From positions 1 through 64,000 of the forward strand of contig NZ_JASODI010000010.1 of the NCBI RefSeq assembly GCF_030211955.1: a stretch of DNA of 64,000 nt, given 5' to 3'. This stretch comes from Corynebacterium frankenforstense. GTDB lineage: Bacteria > Actinomycetota > Actinomycetes > Mycobacteriales > Mycobacteriaceae. The notes below the pieces were generated by a model. The model was not told where the DNA came from. It worked only from the letters and a program-made list of their open reading frames with translations, and made no database searches. The first letter of the stretch is position 1. The number at the start of each line of letters is the position of its first letter. The position numbers and the translations under genes were made by a program. Positions 43,379 to 54,552 of the stretch are shown here, one piece after another.

Positions 43379-44230
43379 TCAGCCGGCGGCGTCCGCCTTG
43401 CTCAGCGAGGGGTCGGTGACGAAGTCGACGAGGCGCTCGACGGCCCCGATCAGCGAGGAGTCGAGGTCGCGGAAGTTGTGCACGGCCGCGTACACCCGGC
43501 TCCAGCCCTCCTTGGGGTCGGACCAGCCGAGGCGCTCGCACACGCCGGTCTTCCAGTCCTCGCCGTAGGGCACCTCCGGCCAGGCGCGGATGCCGACGCT
43601 GGCGGGCTTGACGGCGGCCCAGATGTCGATGAACGGGTGGCCGGTGACCAGCACGTGCTCGCCCACGCCCTCGACCAGGCGGGACTCCTTGGAGCCCTTG
43701 ACCAGGTGGTCAGCGAGCACGCCGACGCGGCGGCCGGGGCCGGGGCGGAACTCGGCGAGGCGCTCGGGAAGGTTGTCCAGGCCCTCCAGGTACTCCACGA
43801 CCACGCCCTCGACGCGCAGGTCGTGGCCCCAGACCTTCTCGACGATCGCGGCGTCGTGGATGCCCTCGACCCAGATGCGCGAGGGCGCGGCGACCTTGGC
43901 CTGAACGTCGCGCACCCGCCGGGAGCCGGAGTTGGAGTGCGTGGGCGGGGCGGGCGCGGCGGCGACGTCGCGCACGAGGGTAACGCGGCGGCCCTGGTGC
44001 AGGAAGCCGCCCGGGCGCAGCCGGAAGACGCGCGTGGTGCCGTAGCGGTCCTCGAGGCGGACCAGCTCGCCCTCGACGGCGCGCTCGGTGCCGATGACGG
44101 CACCGACGAAGTTCTGCCCGAAGACCTCGACGACGGTGCCCTGCTTGGCGGGCAGCTCCGGGTAGGTCGCGGGGCGGTTGCGCGCGTGGCCGGAGAGGAT
44201 GTCCCCGGCGTAGGGGTCGTGGAAGCTCAT
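43379..44230 (-). CDS. DUF3097 family protein
   Basis: 283 residues. The actinobacterial DUF3097 family: a small beta domain at the N-terminus (VVEVFGQNFVGAVIGTERAV...TRVFRLRPGGFLHQGRRVTLV) and a TOPRIM-like C-terminal part (IWVEGIHDAAIVEKVWGHDLR, VLADHLVKGSKESRLV, VLVTGHPFIDIW). TOPRIM-like acidic residues could bind a metal and DNA or RNA. Role unknown. TAGGCT (44244-44239) is 8 nt before the ATG. It is divergent from the next gene. Confidence 0.88.
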   Translation of the reverse strand: MSFHDPYAGDILSGHARNRPATYPELPAKQGTVVEVFGQNFVGAVIGTERAVEGELVRLEDRYGTTRVFRLRPGGFLHQGRRVTLVRDVAAAPAPPTHSNSGSRRVRDVQAKVAAPSRIWVEGIHDAAIVEKVWGHDLRVEGVVVEYLEGLDNLPERLAEFRPGPGRRVGVLADHLVKGSKESRLVEGVGEHVLVTGHPFIDIWAAVKPASVGIRAWPEVPYGEDWKTGVCERLGWSDPKEGWSRVYAAVHNFRDLDSSLIGAVERLVDFVTDPSLSKADAAG

Positions 44231-44277
44231 GGCCCCACAGCCTATCCCCCGTGCGGGTCCGCCTAGAGTGGCTGGCC

Positions 44278-45042
44278 GTGAGCATCCGCGAGACCGTCTA
44301 CTCCCCGCTGCAGAACGCCGTCGTCTGGCTGGCCGCCGGACTGCACGGCCACGAGCCCGCTGACTCGGTGCTCGGTGCGCTGACCGAGCTCTTCGGCCCC
44401 GGACAGACGCTTGACGACGCCGCGCCCCTCACCGATGTGCTGGCCTTCCTCCGTCGCTGCGGCGCCCACGAGACGGACGCGGGGCTGCGCCTGGTGCTCT
44501 CCGGCCCGGCCGACGCCCCGCGGCTTCCGGCCCGCTCCCCGGCGGCTGCCGCCGCCGCGGTCGGCCCCGGCGCCGTGGTGGTCGAGGGCACGGACCCGAC
44601 CGTCTACCACGCGCTGGTGCCGAGGGTGCCCGCCGACGGCTCGCCGGTGGTCTGGGAGCGCTTCAGCGGGCCGGCTCCCCTGCCGGCGCCGGACTACCTC
44701 TCCCCGGGCGAGGCCGACCGGCTGCTCACCCAGGCCACGAACCGGGCCACGGACCTCATCGACGCCGTGGGCTACCGACCCGACCCCAAAGTAAAGTCCC
44801 CACGGTTGACCGTGGGGACTCTGGGCGACTTTTACGACACCCCGGGTCTTCCCGGTTCGGTGCCGCCGCGGGCGGCGAAGCTCTTCGCGCGCGCCGACCG
44901 GGTCGCCGCGATCGTCGAGACGCTCCCCGAACGCATCGGCGACCACAGCCTGGACCCGCAGCTGCTGGCCCTCGGTGGGCCGGTGCGACGGGCCCGGGTG
45001 GCCGGCGTGGACTACGCCGTGCGCGAGCTGGCGCGCGGGTAG
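44278..45042 (+). CDS. Uncharacterised protein with embedded hairpin
   Basis: 254 residues from a GTG with TAGAGT (44264-44269) 8 nt upstream (leaderless). Mostly helical, Ala/Pro-rich; starts [24 protein letters not shown]. No Cys-rich or membrane part of note, and the family is not recognised. Codons at 44795-44820 form a perfect 11-bp hairpin that looks like a minus-strand terminator. The last 31 bp overlap the convergent hemH gene. Confidence 0.7.
   Translation: MSIRETVYSPLQNAVVWLAAGLHGHEPADSVLGALTELFGPGQTLDDAAPLTDVLAFLRRCGAHETDAGLRLVLSGPADAPRLPARSPAAAAAAVGPGAVVVEGTDPTVYHALVPRVPADGSPVVWERFSGPAPLPAPDYLSPGEADRLLTQATNRATDLIDAVGYRPDPKVKSPRLTVGTLGDFYDTPGLPGSVPPRAAKLFARADRVAAIVETLPERIGDHSLDPQLLALGGPVRRARVAGVDYAVRELARG
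44795..44820 (-). terminator. Terminator embedded in the convergent gene
   Basis: AGTCCCCACGG (44795-44805) and CCGTGGGGACT (44810-44820) form an 11-bp stem with a 4-nt loop. On the minus strand it is followed by TTTACTTTGGGG, so it fits the hemH transcript, ending about 190 bp after the hemH stop. On the plus strand the following sequence is not T-rich at once. Confidence 0.65.
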
Positions 45043-46070
45043 GCGTCCACGGGCTCGCCGTTGACGCTGACGCCCCAGGCGGGCATGTCGCCGCGGACCT
45101 CGATCTCGCGCAGGCCGGCGGCCTCCTCCATGAGGTCGACGACGCCGCGGGCGAAGGGCTCCGTGGTGCCGGCGGTGCGCGAGCGCTCCAGGTGCACGCC
45201 CATCTCGTCGCAGGCCTGCTTCAGCTCGGTGTCGAGGTCCCAGACGACCTCCATGTGGTCGGATACGAAGCCGACCGGGCAGTTGAGCACCGCGTCGAGG
45301 CCCTCGGCCTCGTGGAGCCCGGTGACGAAGTCGACGACGTCGGGCTCGAGCCACGGCTGGTGGGGCGGGCCGGAGCGCGACTGCCAGACCAGGTCGTGGT
45401 CGGACTCGCCGGCGGCGGCCGCCACCAGGCGGGCGGCTTCGCGCACCTGGGACTCGTAGACCTCGGACTCGGCCGGGCCCTCGCCGTGGCCGCGGTCGGT
45501 CACCGGCACCGAGTGGGCGGTGAAGACGAGGCGGGCGTTCTCGTCGGCGCCGAACTTCGCGCGGGCGTCGCGGATGCCGGCGGCCATCTCGTCGACGAAG
45601 CCGGGGTGGTTGAAGAACTGGCGCAGCTTGGTGAACTCGAGCTCGGGCGCGCCGCGCTCGGCCAGGTGGGCCCGGGCGCGCCGGATGTCCTCGTCGTACT
45701 GGCGGGCCCCGGAGTAGCCGCCCCACGCCGAGGTGGCGAAGACGAGGGGGTGGCGCACGCCGTCGGCGGCCATCCGCTCGGCGGTGTCCTCGAGGAAGGG
45801 GTGCCAGTTGCGGTTGCCGAAGTAGACGGGCACGTCGATGCCACGCCGCTCCAGCTCGGCCTCGATGTTGGCGATCATCTCCTTGTTCAGCCGGTTGATC
45901 GGGCTGACACCGCCGAAGTGGTAGTAGTGCTCGCCGACGACCTTGAGCCGTTCGACGGGGATGCCGCGGCCCCGCGTGACGTTCTGGAGGAAGGGGATGA
46001 CCTCCTCGTCGGCCTCCGGGCCACCGAAGGAGAGCACGAGCAGCGCGTCGTGGGGGAAACCTTGGTTCAT
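45012..46070 (-). CDS. hemH: Ferrochelatase (coproporphyrin III ferrochelatase)
   Basis: 352 residues. [20 protein letters not shown], the VFTAHSVPV metal-site His, [16 protein letters not shown], and the [21 protein letters not shown] box are all typical. Actinobacterial enzymes insert iron into coproporphyrin III rather than protoporphyrin IX. I chose the ATG at 46070 over the GTG at 46076 because TAGCAT (46083-46078) lies 7 nt before the ATG. Downstream it overlaps the convergent gene by 31 bp. Confidence 0.96.
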   Translation of the reverse strand: MNQGFPHDALLVLSFGGPEADEEVIPFLQNVTRGRGIPVERLKVVGEHYYHFGGVSPINRLNKEMIANIEAELERRGIDVPVYFGNRNWHPFLEDTAERMAADGVRHPLVFATSAWGGYSGARQYDEDIRRARAHLAERGAPELEFTKLRQFFNHPGFVDEMAAGIRDARAKFGADENARLVFTAHSVPVTDRGHGEGPAESEVYESQVREAARLVAAAAGESDHDLVWQSRSGPPHQPWLEPDVVDFVTGLHEAEGLDAVLNCPVGFVSDHMEVVWDLDTELKQACDEMGVHLERSRTAGTTEPFARGVVDLMEEAAGLREIEVRGDMPAWGVSVNGEPVDAYPRASSRTA

Positions 46071-46107
46071 GCGCACGATGCTACGTCAACCTTTTGATCA
46101 CGCAAAA

Positions 46108-46136
46108 ACGGGGCCCGCGCCGTGCGTGGACCCCGT
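46108..46136 (-). terminator. Terminator of the RipA-like gene
   Basis: On the minus strand ACGGGGTCC...GGGCCCCGT forms a GC-rich stem with one mismatch, followed by TTTTT. It sits 26 bp after the stop of the NlpC/P60 gene and before the hemH start. Confidence 0.8.
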
Positions 46137-46161
46137 AGCCTGCGGGTTTTTTAATTCCGGA

Positions 46162-47979
46162 TCAGATCAGGCGGACGGCGCTGGCCGACATGCCCGACCA
46201 GCGGACCGGCGAGATCTGGACGGTCGAGCCGGACTGCGGTGCCTCGATCATCTGGCCGTCGCCCAGGTAGATGGCCACGTGGTGGTTGCCGGCGGGGCCG
46301 TAGAAGATCAGGTCGCCGCGCTCCATGTTCGAGGGGTCGACCTTGGTGCCGCGCTGGTACTGGTAACCGGTGTAGTGCGGCAGCGAGATGCCGACGCCGG
46401 CGAAGGCGTAGAGGACCAGGCCGGAGCAGTCGAAGCCGATTTTGTTGTAGTCGCCGTAGGAGTCGGCGACACCGCCGTCGCGGATGCCCTTGGTCGGGCC
46501 GTTGGCGTCGCCGCCGCCCCAGGCGTACGGCATGCCGATCTGCGACTTGGCGCGGGCGATGACGGTCTCGATGCGCTGCTCGCGCGAGCCGTCGACGCTG
46601 CCCGAGACCTCCTCGGAGACCTCGTCGGCGGTCTCCAGGGTCGGCCCGCCGATGGACTGGCCGGTCGAGTCGGTGGACTCGGTGGTGGTCGCGGTCTCCT
46701 CGGCCGCCTCGGTGGTCGCCGTGGCGGTGGGCTCGGCCGGGGCGGTGGCCGTCGACTGCGTCGACTCGGCGGCCTGGGTGCTGGTGGCGGTTTCGCTGGT
46801 GGCCGTGGCCTGCGCGGTCGCGGAGGTCTCGGTGGCCTCGGTCGAGGTGGACTCGCCGGTGGCGGCGGTGCCGGAGGGATTCTGGACGGCGGCGATCTCG
46901 CCGGCGTCCGCGTCCTCACCGGTCGGGTACGGGTTGTCGAGCGTGTTGTGCTCGGGCTGGGTCGCGGCGACGGCCTCGGCGGCCTTCTCCGCGGCGGCGG
47001 TGGCCTCGCGCTCGCGCTGGGCGGCGTCCTCGGCCTCCTTGCGGGCGCGCTCCTGCTCCTCGGCGGCGGCCTCCTCGCGCTCGGCCTTGGCCTTGGCGGC
47101 GGCGGCCTCGCGGGCCTTCTCCTCGGCCTCCTTGCGCTCCTGCTCGCGCTGCTCGTACTCGCGGTACTCCTCGCGCTCGCGGTCCAGGCTGTCGTGGTGG
47201 CCGCGGGCGGCGTCGAGCTGGCCCTGGGCCTCGTCGCGCTGGGCGACGAGCTGCTCGCGCTCGGCGTTCTTCTCCTCGAGCTCGCGGGAGCGCTCGTCGA
47301 TCTGGGCGCGGGCGTCGTTCTGCGCCTTCTCGGCGGCGGCCTCGCGGTCCTCGGCGACGTCACGGGCCTCGCGCAGGCGGGACTCGCGGTTGGCGGTCTC
47401 GGTGCGCAGGCGGTCGAGCTCGTCGACGGCGGCGCGCTGCTTCTCGGCGTTGGTGCGCAGGTAGGTGCGGCGGTCCAGGCCGTCCTCACTGGTGGCGTTG
47501 CCGGAGACACCGGAGACCGGCGCGGAGGCGCCGCGGCGGTAGGCGGTGCGGGAGATCTCGTCGAGCTTGTCCTGGGCCGAGCTCATCTCGTCCTGGACCT
47601 GGTCGAGCTCCGCGCGGGCCTCCTTGACGGCCTGGCGGGCCTGCTCGGCCGAGCCCTGGGCATCGTGGAGGTCCACGAGGGTCTTGTTGATCTGCTCGCG
47701 CACCCCGCCCATGTCCAGCTCGAGGTTGGCGATCTCCTCCTCCTTGGAGGACAGCGCGCCGGCCGCCTCGGCCACGCCGCCGGCGCCAGCATCGACGGCC
47801 TGCTGCGCCTGGGCGAACTCGGAGGGCTCCGGGTTGCGCGGGACCGCGCCCGCGACGGCGGAGGTGGCGACCATCACCGCGGAGACGGTGGTCGCCACGG
47901 CGACACGCGCGCAGGCGCCGACCCGACGACCGGCGCGAGTCGGCGTCTGCGTCTGATCGGCGTTCAGAGAGTAAGCCAC
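46162..47979 (-). CDS. NlpC/P60 peptidoglycan hydrolase, RipA/RipC type
   Basis: 605 residues. Signal or anchor region (about 20-46), long coiled coil (about 55-160 and 185-345), a low-complexity Thr/Ser/Ala/Glu linker (about 345-470), then the NlpC/P60 D,L-endopeptidase domain. Its triad is Cys518 (FDCSGLV), His567 and Glu579; the C-to-H and C-to-E spacings (49 and 61) equal those of mycobacterial RipA. It cuts the stem peptide between D-Glu and meso-DAP at cell separation. The coiled coil probably keeps it inactive until a divisome partner binds. GTG start with AGGAGATT ribosome site. Beside DUF6676 and acn as in mycobacteria. Confidence 0.92.
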   Translation of the reverse strand: MAYSLNADQTQTPTRAGRRVGACARVAVATTVSAVMVATSAVAGAVPRNPEPSEFAQAQQAVDAGAGGVAEAAGALSSKEEEIANLELDMGGVREQINKTLVDLHDAQGSAEQARQAVKEARAELDQVQDEMSSAQDKLDEISRTAYRRGASAPVSGVSGNATSEDGLDRRTYLRTNAEKQRAAVDELDRLRTETANRESRLREARDVAEDREAAAEKAQNDARAQIDERSRELEEKNAEREQLVAQRDEAQGQLDAARGHHDSLDREREEYREYEQREQERKEAEEKAREAAAAKAKAEREEAAAEEQERARKEAEDAAQREREATAAAEKAAEAVAATQPEHNTLDNPYPTGEDADAGEIAAVQNPSGTAATGESTSTEATETSATAQATATSETATSTQAAESTQSTATAPAEPTATATTEAAEETATTTESTDSTGQSIGGPTLETADEVSEEVSGSVDGSREQRIETVIARAKSQIGMPYAWGGGDANGPTKGIRDGGVADSYGDYNKIGFDCSGLVLYAFAGVGISLPHYTGYQYQRGTKVDPSNMERGDLIFYGPAGNHHVAIYLGDGQMIEAPQSGSTVQISPVRWSGMSASAVRLI

Positions 47980-48351
47980 GAAAATCTCCTGTCAGTCCCC
48001 CGGCGGACTTTCAAGTCAACGGCCTTGACCCGGGGATGGGGCGCGCGGTGTGCGTCCCATCTAGCACCGCCCCGCGCGGCCGCCCCGGACACAGGAGTGC
48101 TCCCCCGGCGTGACTTTCCCGATCCGTGAACGCGACATGCTTCCCCACAGGTCCGTACCACGACATCGATGTGTCACAGCCGATTCGGAAGTGAATTCCT
48201 GCGACCGCGGGCGACCCGCGAGTCGATGACCAAACCATAGACCACGCGAGCCCCGAAAACCTCAGTCAGTCACACACGCCACAGAAGTAAAGTTCCCAGC
48301 CATGACCCGGTCGGCCCGCTGGCCTGCAGAAAAGGCGTTACACCCCGGACG

Positions 48352-48367
48352 AGTGATCTTTATCACA
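48352..48367. promoter_or_regulatory. GlxR (CRP-like) binding-site candidate
   Basis: AGTGATCTTTATCACA differs at one arm position from the TGTGA-N6-TCACA consensus of corynebacterial GlxR. It is about 375 bp before the RipA-like gene and 145 bp from the end of the DUF6676 gene, so the first gene is the likelier target. Confidence 0.5.
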
Positions 48368-48487
48368 AATAAGGTCACAGGCGTGTCACTCTCCGCTCTC
48401 GACCAGGTCAAGATGTAGGCGGGCCCACCGCCCTCTCACGCCCCCTCAGGCGTCGCAGGGCGCCGCAACGGCGACCACCGGGACGTC

Positions 48488-48512
48488 GTCAAGTAAAGCT
48501 TTAAGACTTGAC
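48488..48512. other. Palindrome after the DUF6676 gene
   Basis: GTCAAGT (48488-48494) and ACTTGAC (48506-48512) are inverted around a core with TAAAGCTTTA (48494-48503). The next base on the left gene side is the DUF6676 stop. It could be its terminator hairpin, though no T-tract follows, or an operator. Confidence 0.5.
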
Positions 48513-49028
48513 CTACTTCCTCGTGCGGGCGGCACGGTAGGCGGCGAGCGCCGCGACGGCCAGAACGGCGAGCGTGACCAGGAGGATGACGCCCGCGCCC
48601 GCGACGCCGACGCCGGGATCGGCGAGCTCGCCGGAGAAGGCGCCCACGGAGGCCGGGTAGTCGGGCTCGCCGACCATCGCCAGGGTCGCCTGGTCGAGCT
48701 CGGCGCGGGCCAGACCCGTCTCCGGTGCGCTGACCGCGCCCGCACCCCCGGGCGCGCGCACGACGACGGTGCCCGGGCCGCCGGCGGCGCCCGCCCCCCC
48801 CGCCTCGATCGCGTTGAGCGTGTCCTGTGCGAGATCGCGCAGGGCGGGCACCTGCGCCGGCGTCTCGTCGAGGACGACGACGCCCAGTCCCCCTTTAATG
48901 TCGGAGCCGGCGACCGCGTCGCGCAGCGATCCGACGAAGGCCGGGTCGTCGGCGCCCGTGCCCACGACGGCGACACCGTCGTCGGCGAGATCCGCGGCGA
49001 GCTCGGCGGCGGGCGGGGCCTGGGTCAT
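48513..49028 (-). CDS. DUF6676 (Rv1476-like) membrane protein
   Basis: 171 residues, no signal peptide but a C-terminal hydrophobic helix (about 140-163) with a basic end (YRAARTRK), so it is probably a tail-anchored protein. The soluble part has VAVVGTGADDPAFVGSLRDAVAGS and LGVVVLDETPAQVPALRDLAQD. The gene lies between the ripA-type gene and acn, as Rv1476 does in mycobacteria. Function unknown. Confidence 0.82.
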   Translation of the reverse strand: MTQAPPAAELAADLADDGVAVVGTGADDPAFVGSLRDAVAGSDIKGGLGVVVLDETPAQVPALRDLAQDTLNAIEAGGAGAAGGPGTVVVRAPGGAGAVSAPETGLARAELDQATLAMVGEPDYPASVGAFSGELADPGVGVAGAGVILLVTLAVLAVAALAAYRAARTRK

Positions 49029-49170
49029 GGCGGGACCTCTTCACTAGGGAGGAACGGATATATAAGGAACGGCGCCTGCGTTCCGCGCTGACGACCCACA
49101 GCATATCGGGCACCGCCCCCGCACGAACGGGGTTGGCCGAAAAGGTGGTTGTCCGCGTCACGTTCGCAAA

Positions 49171-49186
49171 TAGGACGGTTGTACTG
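49171..49186. promoter_or_regulatory. AcnR operator before acn
   Basis: TAGGACGGTTGTACTG matches 11 of the 13 fixed positions I recall for the AcnR box (CAGNAC-N3-CGTACTG) of Corynebacterium glutamicum. It overlaps the likely -10 (TTAGCCT, 49187-49193), so AcnR should repress acn from here. The acnR gene is directly downstream of acn. Confidence 0.72.
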
Positions 49187-49325
49187 TTAGCCTGAGACTC
49201 GACGGCCAATCGCGCCGCCGGTGCTAGTAGAATCATTTCCAGCGGACCTCGTGAACTGCCGGACTCCGGCTCCGGCCACGAGACAGTCCTCACATTTCGA
49301 TATCCCGCGAGAAACGGAGCTCACT

Positions 49326-52142
<2,817 letters not shown>

Positions 52143-52194
52143 GCCGACCCCGGCCGTGGCCTGACGGGCCCCGCACCGCGGGCCCGTCGCGCAG

Positions 52195-52235
52195 GGCGGG
52201 GAGGCGAGGTGACCGCCTCGCCTCCCCGCCCTTTT
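52195..52235 (+). terminator. acn terminator
   Basis: A long GC-rich stem (52195-52209 with 52216-52231, one bulged C), followed by TTTTCCCTTTTC. A second, smaller stem (52164-52172 with 52181-52189) precedes it. Some read-through into acnR may occur, as in related species. Confidence 0.88.
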
Positions 52236-52331
52236 CCCTTTCTTGCCCACAGTCCCCTTCACCTCTCCCCCTTCTTCCGCTTAACTTCCCTTCACCAGAT
52301 TCACCCGAGACCGGAAAGGTCGTGCCGTCTT

Positions 52332-52895
52332 ATGCCCGTGGTCAGCGAAGAGGAGCTCGCGCGGCGTCGCCGCGAGATTTTGGAGGGCGCCCGCGTGTGC
52401 TTCGCGCGCCACGGCTACGAGGGCGCGACCGTGCGCCGCCTCGAGGAGGCCACCGGCAAGTCCCGCGGCGCGATCTTCCACCACTTCGGCGACAAGGAGT
52501 CGCTCTTCCTGGAGATCGCGCACCAGGACGCCGTACGCCAGGCCGAGGTCGTCGCCCGCGACGGCCTGGTCGCCGTCATGCGCGACCTGATCCACCACCC
52601 CGAGCACCACGACTGGCTGGTCACCCGCGTGGAGATCTCGCGGCTGCTGCGCACCGACGCCGGCTTCCGCGCCCGCTGGGAGAAGCACCAGGAGGTCCTC
52701 GACCGGGCCATGCGCCAGCGCTTCGAGCAGCGCGACGTCGCCGAGCGCATGCGCACCGACGTGCCCGTCGGGGTGCTGACGACCTACCTGGAGACCGTGC
52801 TCGACGGGCTGATCGCCCGGCTGGCCTCCGGCGGCTCGGCCGAGGGCTTCGACACCGTGCTCGACCTGGTCGAGGAGTCCGTGCGCCACCGCTGA
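52332..52895 (+). CDS. acnR: TetR-family regulator AcnR
   Basis: 187 residues. Near-identical to known AcnR in the N-terminal helix-turn-helix: EGARVCFARHGYEGATVRRLEEATGKSRGAIFHHFGDKESLF. The C-terminal ligand domain includes VEISRLLRTDAGFRARW and VLTTYLETVLDGLIARLASG. It represses acn; citrate with divalent metal is the reported effector in the family. A GGAAAGG ribosome site is 12 nt upstream, rather far. Confidence 0.96.
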   Translation: MPVVSEEELARRRREILEGARVCFARHGYEGATVRRLEEATGKSRGAIFHHFGDKESLFLEIAHQDAVRQAEVVARDGLVAVMRDLIHHPEHHDWLVTRVEISRLLRTDAGFRARWEKHQEVLDRAMRQRFEQRDVAERMRTDVPVGVLTTYLETVLDGLIARLASGGSAEGFDTVLDLVEESVRHR

Positions 52896-52973
52896 GCCCG
52901 GACAGCGGGGACCGCCGGGCGCGACACGCGCATCTAATAGACCGCTTGGTTCGGAAAATGCCGGCCGTCTGTG

Positions 52974-52979
52974 TAGACT
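52974..52979 (+). promoter_or_regulatory. -10 element of the GATase gene
   Basis: TAGACT lies 7 nt before the ATG, so the mRNA is leaderless. It is part of a direct repeat, TAGACYGCTTGGT, with copies at 52938-52950 and 52974-52986 (36-bp step). Confidence 0.6.
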
Positions 52980-52986
52980 GCTTGGT

Positions 52987-53760
52987 ATGCTTCCGTTCCT
53001 GCTGCTCTCCCCGCGCCGCAGCCCCGCAGTGGCCGGCGCCGAATACCGCGATTTCCTCCGTGCCGCGGGCCTGGAGGAGGAGCAGCTGGTCCACCGAATG
53101 CTCGACTCGGAGAACTCCCGGCTGGGTGATCTCCGCGGCTTCTCCGGCGTCTTCGTCGGCGGCTCGGACCTGAACGTGACCGACGCCCGGCACAGCCGCT
53201 GGCAGCAGAACGTCAACGTCCAGCTCGCCGGGCTGCTCGCCGCGCCGGTGCCCGTCCTCTCCGTCTGCTACGGCGGCTCCGCGATCGCACGCTCCACCGG
53301 CGGCGAGATCGGGCGCACCCACCCGGAGAACGCCGGGGCCACCACCGTCGAGCTGACGGCCGCAGGCAAGGCCGACCCCGTCTTCGGCGCCCTGCCGGCG
53401 AGCTTCACCGCGCTGACCGGGCACACCGAGAACATCACCGCGCTCGGGCCTAACGCCACGCTGCTGGCCACCGGCCCCTCCTGCCCCGTGCAGGCCGTGC
53501 GCTACGGCGAGCGGCTGTGGACCTGCCAGTTCCACAGCGAGATGGACGCCGACGCGATGCGCGTGCGCATGGGCTTCTTCCACGGCCACGGCTACTACGA
53601 CGACGCCGAGTTCGACGCGATCGTCTCCGGCCTGCCGCTGGTGGACACCTCCGCCCCACGCACGCTGCTGCGCTCCTTCGTCGCCCACGCCGCCGCCGAC
53701 GCCGCGCGCCGCCGGGCGCGCGCGGTCGCCGACGCGCACGTGCCCGCCCTCGTGGGCTAG
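52987..53760 (+). CDS. Class I glutamine amidotransferase-like protein
   Basis: 257 residues. Triad visible: Cys94 (LSVCYGGS), His183 and Glu185 (QFHSEMD). It lacks a synthetase domain, so either it is a partner subunit or a free gamma-glutamyl hydrolase of the GMP-synthase-like GATase group. It follows acnR, as in C. glutamicum. A hydrophobic start (MLPFLLLSP) is short and not a signal. Substrate unknown. Confidence 0.88.
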   Translation: MLPFLLLSPRRSPAVAGAEYRDFLRAAGLEEEQLVHRMLDSENSRLGDLRGFSGVFVGGSDLNVTDARHSRWQQNVNVQLAGLLAAPVPVLSVCYGGSAIARSTGGEIGRTHPENAGATTVELTAAGKADPVFGALPASFTALTGHTENITALGPNATLLATGPSCPVQAVRYGERLWTCQFHSEMDADAMRVRMGFFHGHGYYDDAEFDAIVSGLPLVDTSAPRTLLRSFVAHAAADAARRRARAVADAHVPALVG

Positions 53761-53788
53761 GCGCGGGCGTCGGAAATCGGGGTCTTGG

Positions 53789-54481
53789 TCAGGCGCCGAA
53801 GTCCGCCGCGGTGACCGGCCCGTCGCCGTCGACGAAGGCGAAGCGCGCCGCGTGCGGGAACTCCGCGCGCCCGGCGGCCTCGACGATGACGTCGGCGACC
53901 AGCTCACGCGACGTCTCGGCGGCCGCGCCGGCCTCGTCCGGGATCGCCCTGATGCCGCGGTCCGGCTCCAGGGTGAGCACGCCCGGGGCGAGCACCAGGT
54001 GATCGAAGGCGACGCGGGCGGCCAGGCGCTCGTCGACGGCCTGCTTGGCCTCGCCGTAGGCGTGCATGCCGTGGCCCTCGCCCCAGGGGTTGTGCAGCGA
54101 ACCGGCGTAGGAGACCAGGATCAGCCGCGGGGCGTCCGCGCCCAGCTCCTCGAGCGCGCCCACCAGCGACAGCGCGGCGTCACGGTCGACGGCATAGGTC
54201 GCCTCCGCGCCGCCCTTGCCGCCGGCGCCGGCGGACCAGACGATGACGTCGTGGCCCGAGACGAGCTCGCGCCATTGCGCGGCGGATAGCGCGGTGATGT
54301 CGGCGACGTGCGCGGTCGCGCCGAGCTTCTCGACGTCGCCGGCCTGCTCCTCAGCGCGGATGACCGAGGTGACCCGGTCGCCGCGGGCGACGAGCTTCGG
54401 GGTGGCCAGGAGGGCGACCCTTCCGTGGCCGCCGATGATCAGGACTTTGCGGGGGCTGTGCGTCTGCGTCGTCTGTGACAT
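53789..54481 (-). CDS. NAD(P)-binding Rossmann protein (SDR/NmrA-like)
   Basis: 230 residues. N-terminal VLIIGGHGRVALLATPKL dinucleotide loop, VADITALSA, DVIVWSAGAGG, and a YGEAKQAVDERLAA Tyr-x3-Lys-like motif. It belongs to the atypical short-chain dehydrogenases with NmrA-like members; substrate not known. TAGCCT (54493-54488) is 6 nt before the ATG. It is convergent with the GATase gene, 28 bp apart. Confidence 0.87.
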   Translation of the reverse strand: MSQTTQTHSPRKVLIIGGHGRVALLATPKLVARGDRVTSVIRAEEQAGDVEKLGATAHVADITALSAAQWRELVSGHDVIVWSAGAGGKGGAEATYAVDRDAALSLVGALEELGADAPRLILVSYAGSLHNPWGEGHGMHAYGEAKQAVDERLAARVAFDHLVLAPGVLTLEPDRGIRAIPDEAGAAAETSRELVADVIVEAAGRAEFPHAARFAFVDGDGPVTAADFGA

Positions 54482-54552
54482 GGCCCCAGGCTAGTCACCG
54501 GGACCGAGCAGCTCCACCTTCTCGAGCGCGGCGCGCGCCCGGCGGGCGTCGA

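Larger units (their letters stand above)
47980..48512. promoter_or_regulatory. 533-bp intergenic control region of the RipA-like gene
   Basis: No gene seen. It holds the ribosome site just before 47979, a cAMP-receptor-like (GlxR) motif at 48352-48367, and an extended palindrome at 48488-48512. GC is lower in parts. I could not place a promoter with confidence. The length suggests several regulators or a long leader. Confidence 0.5.

Noticed and set aside
49187..49195. DtxR box before acn
   Set aside because: Only about nine bases of the 19-bp consensus match; kept as a remark, not as a feature.
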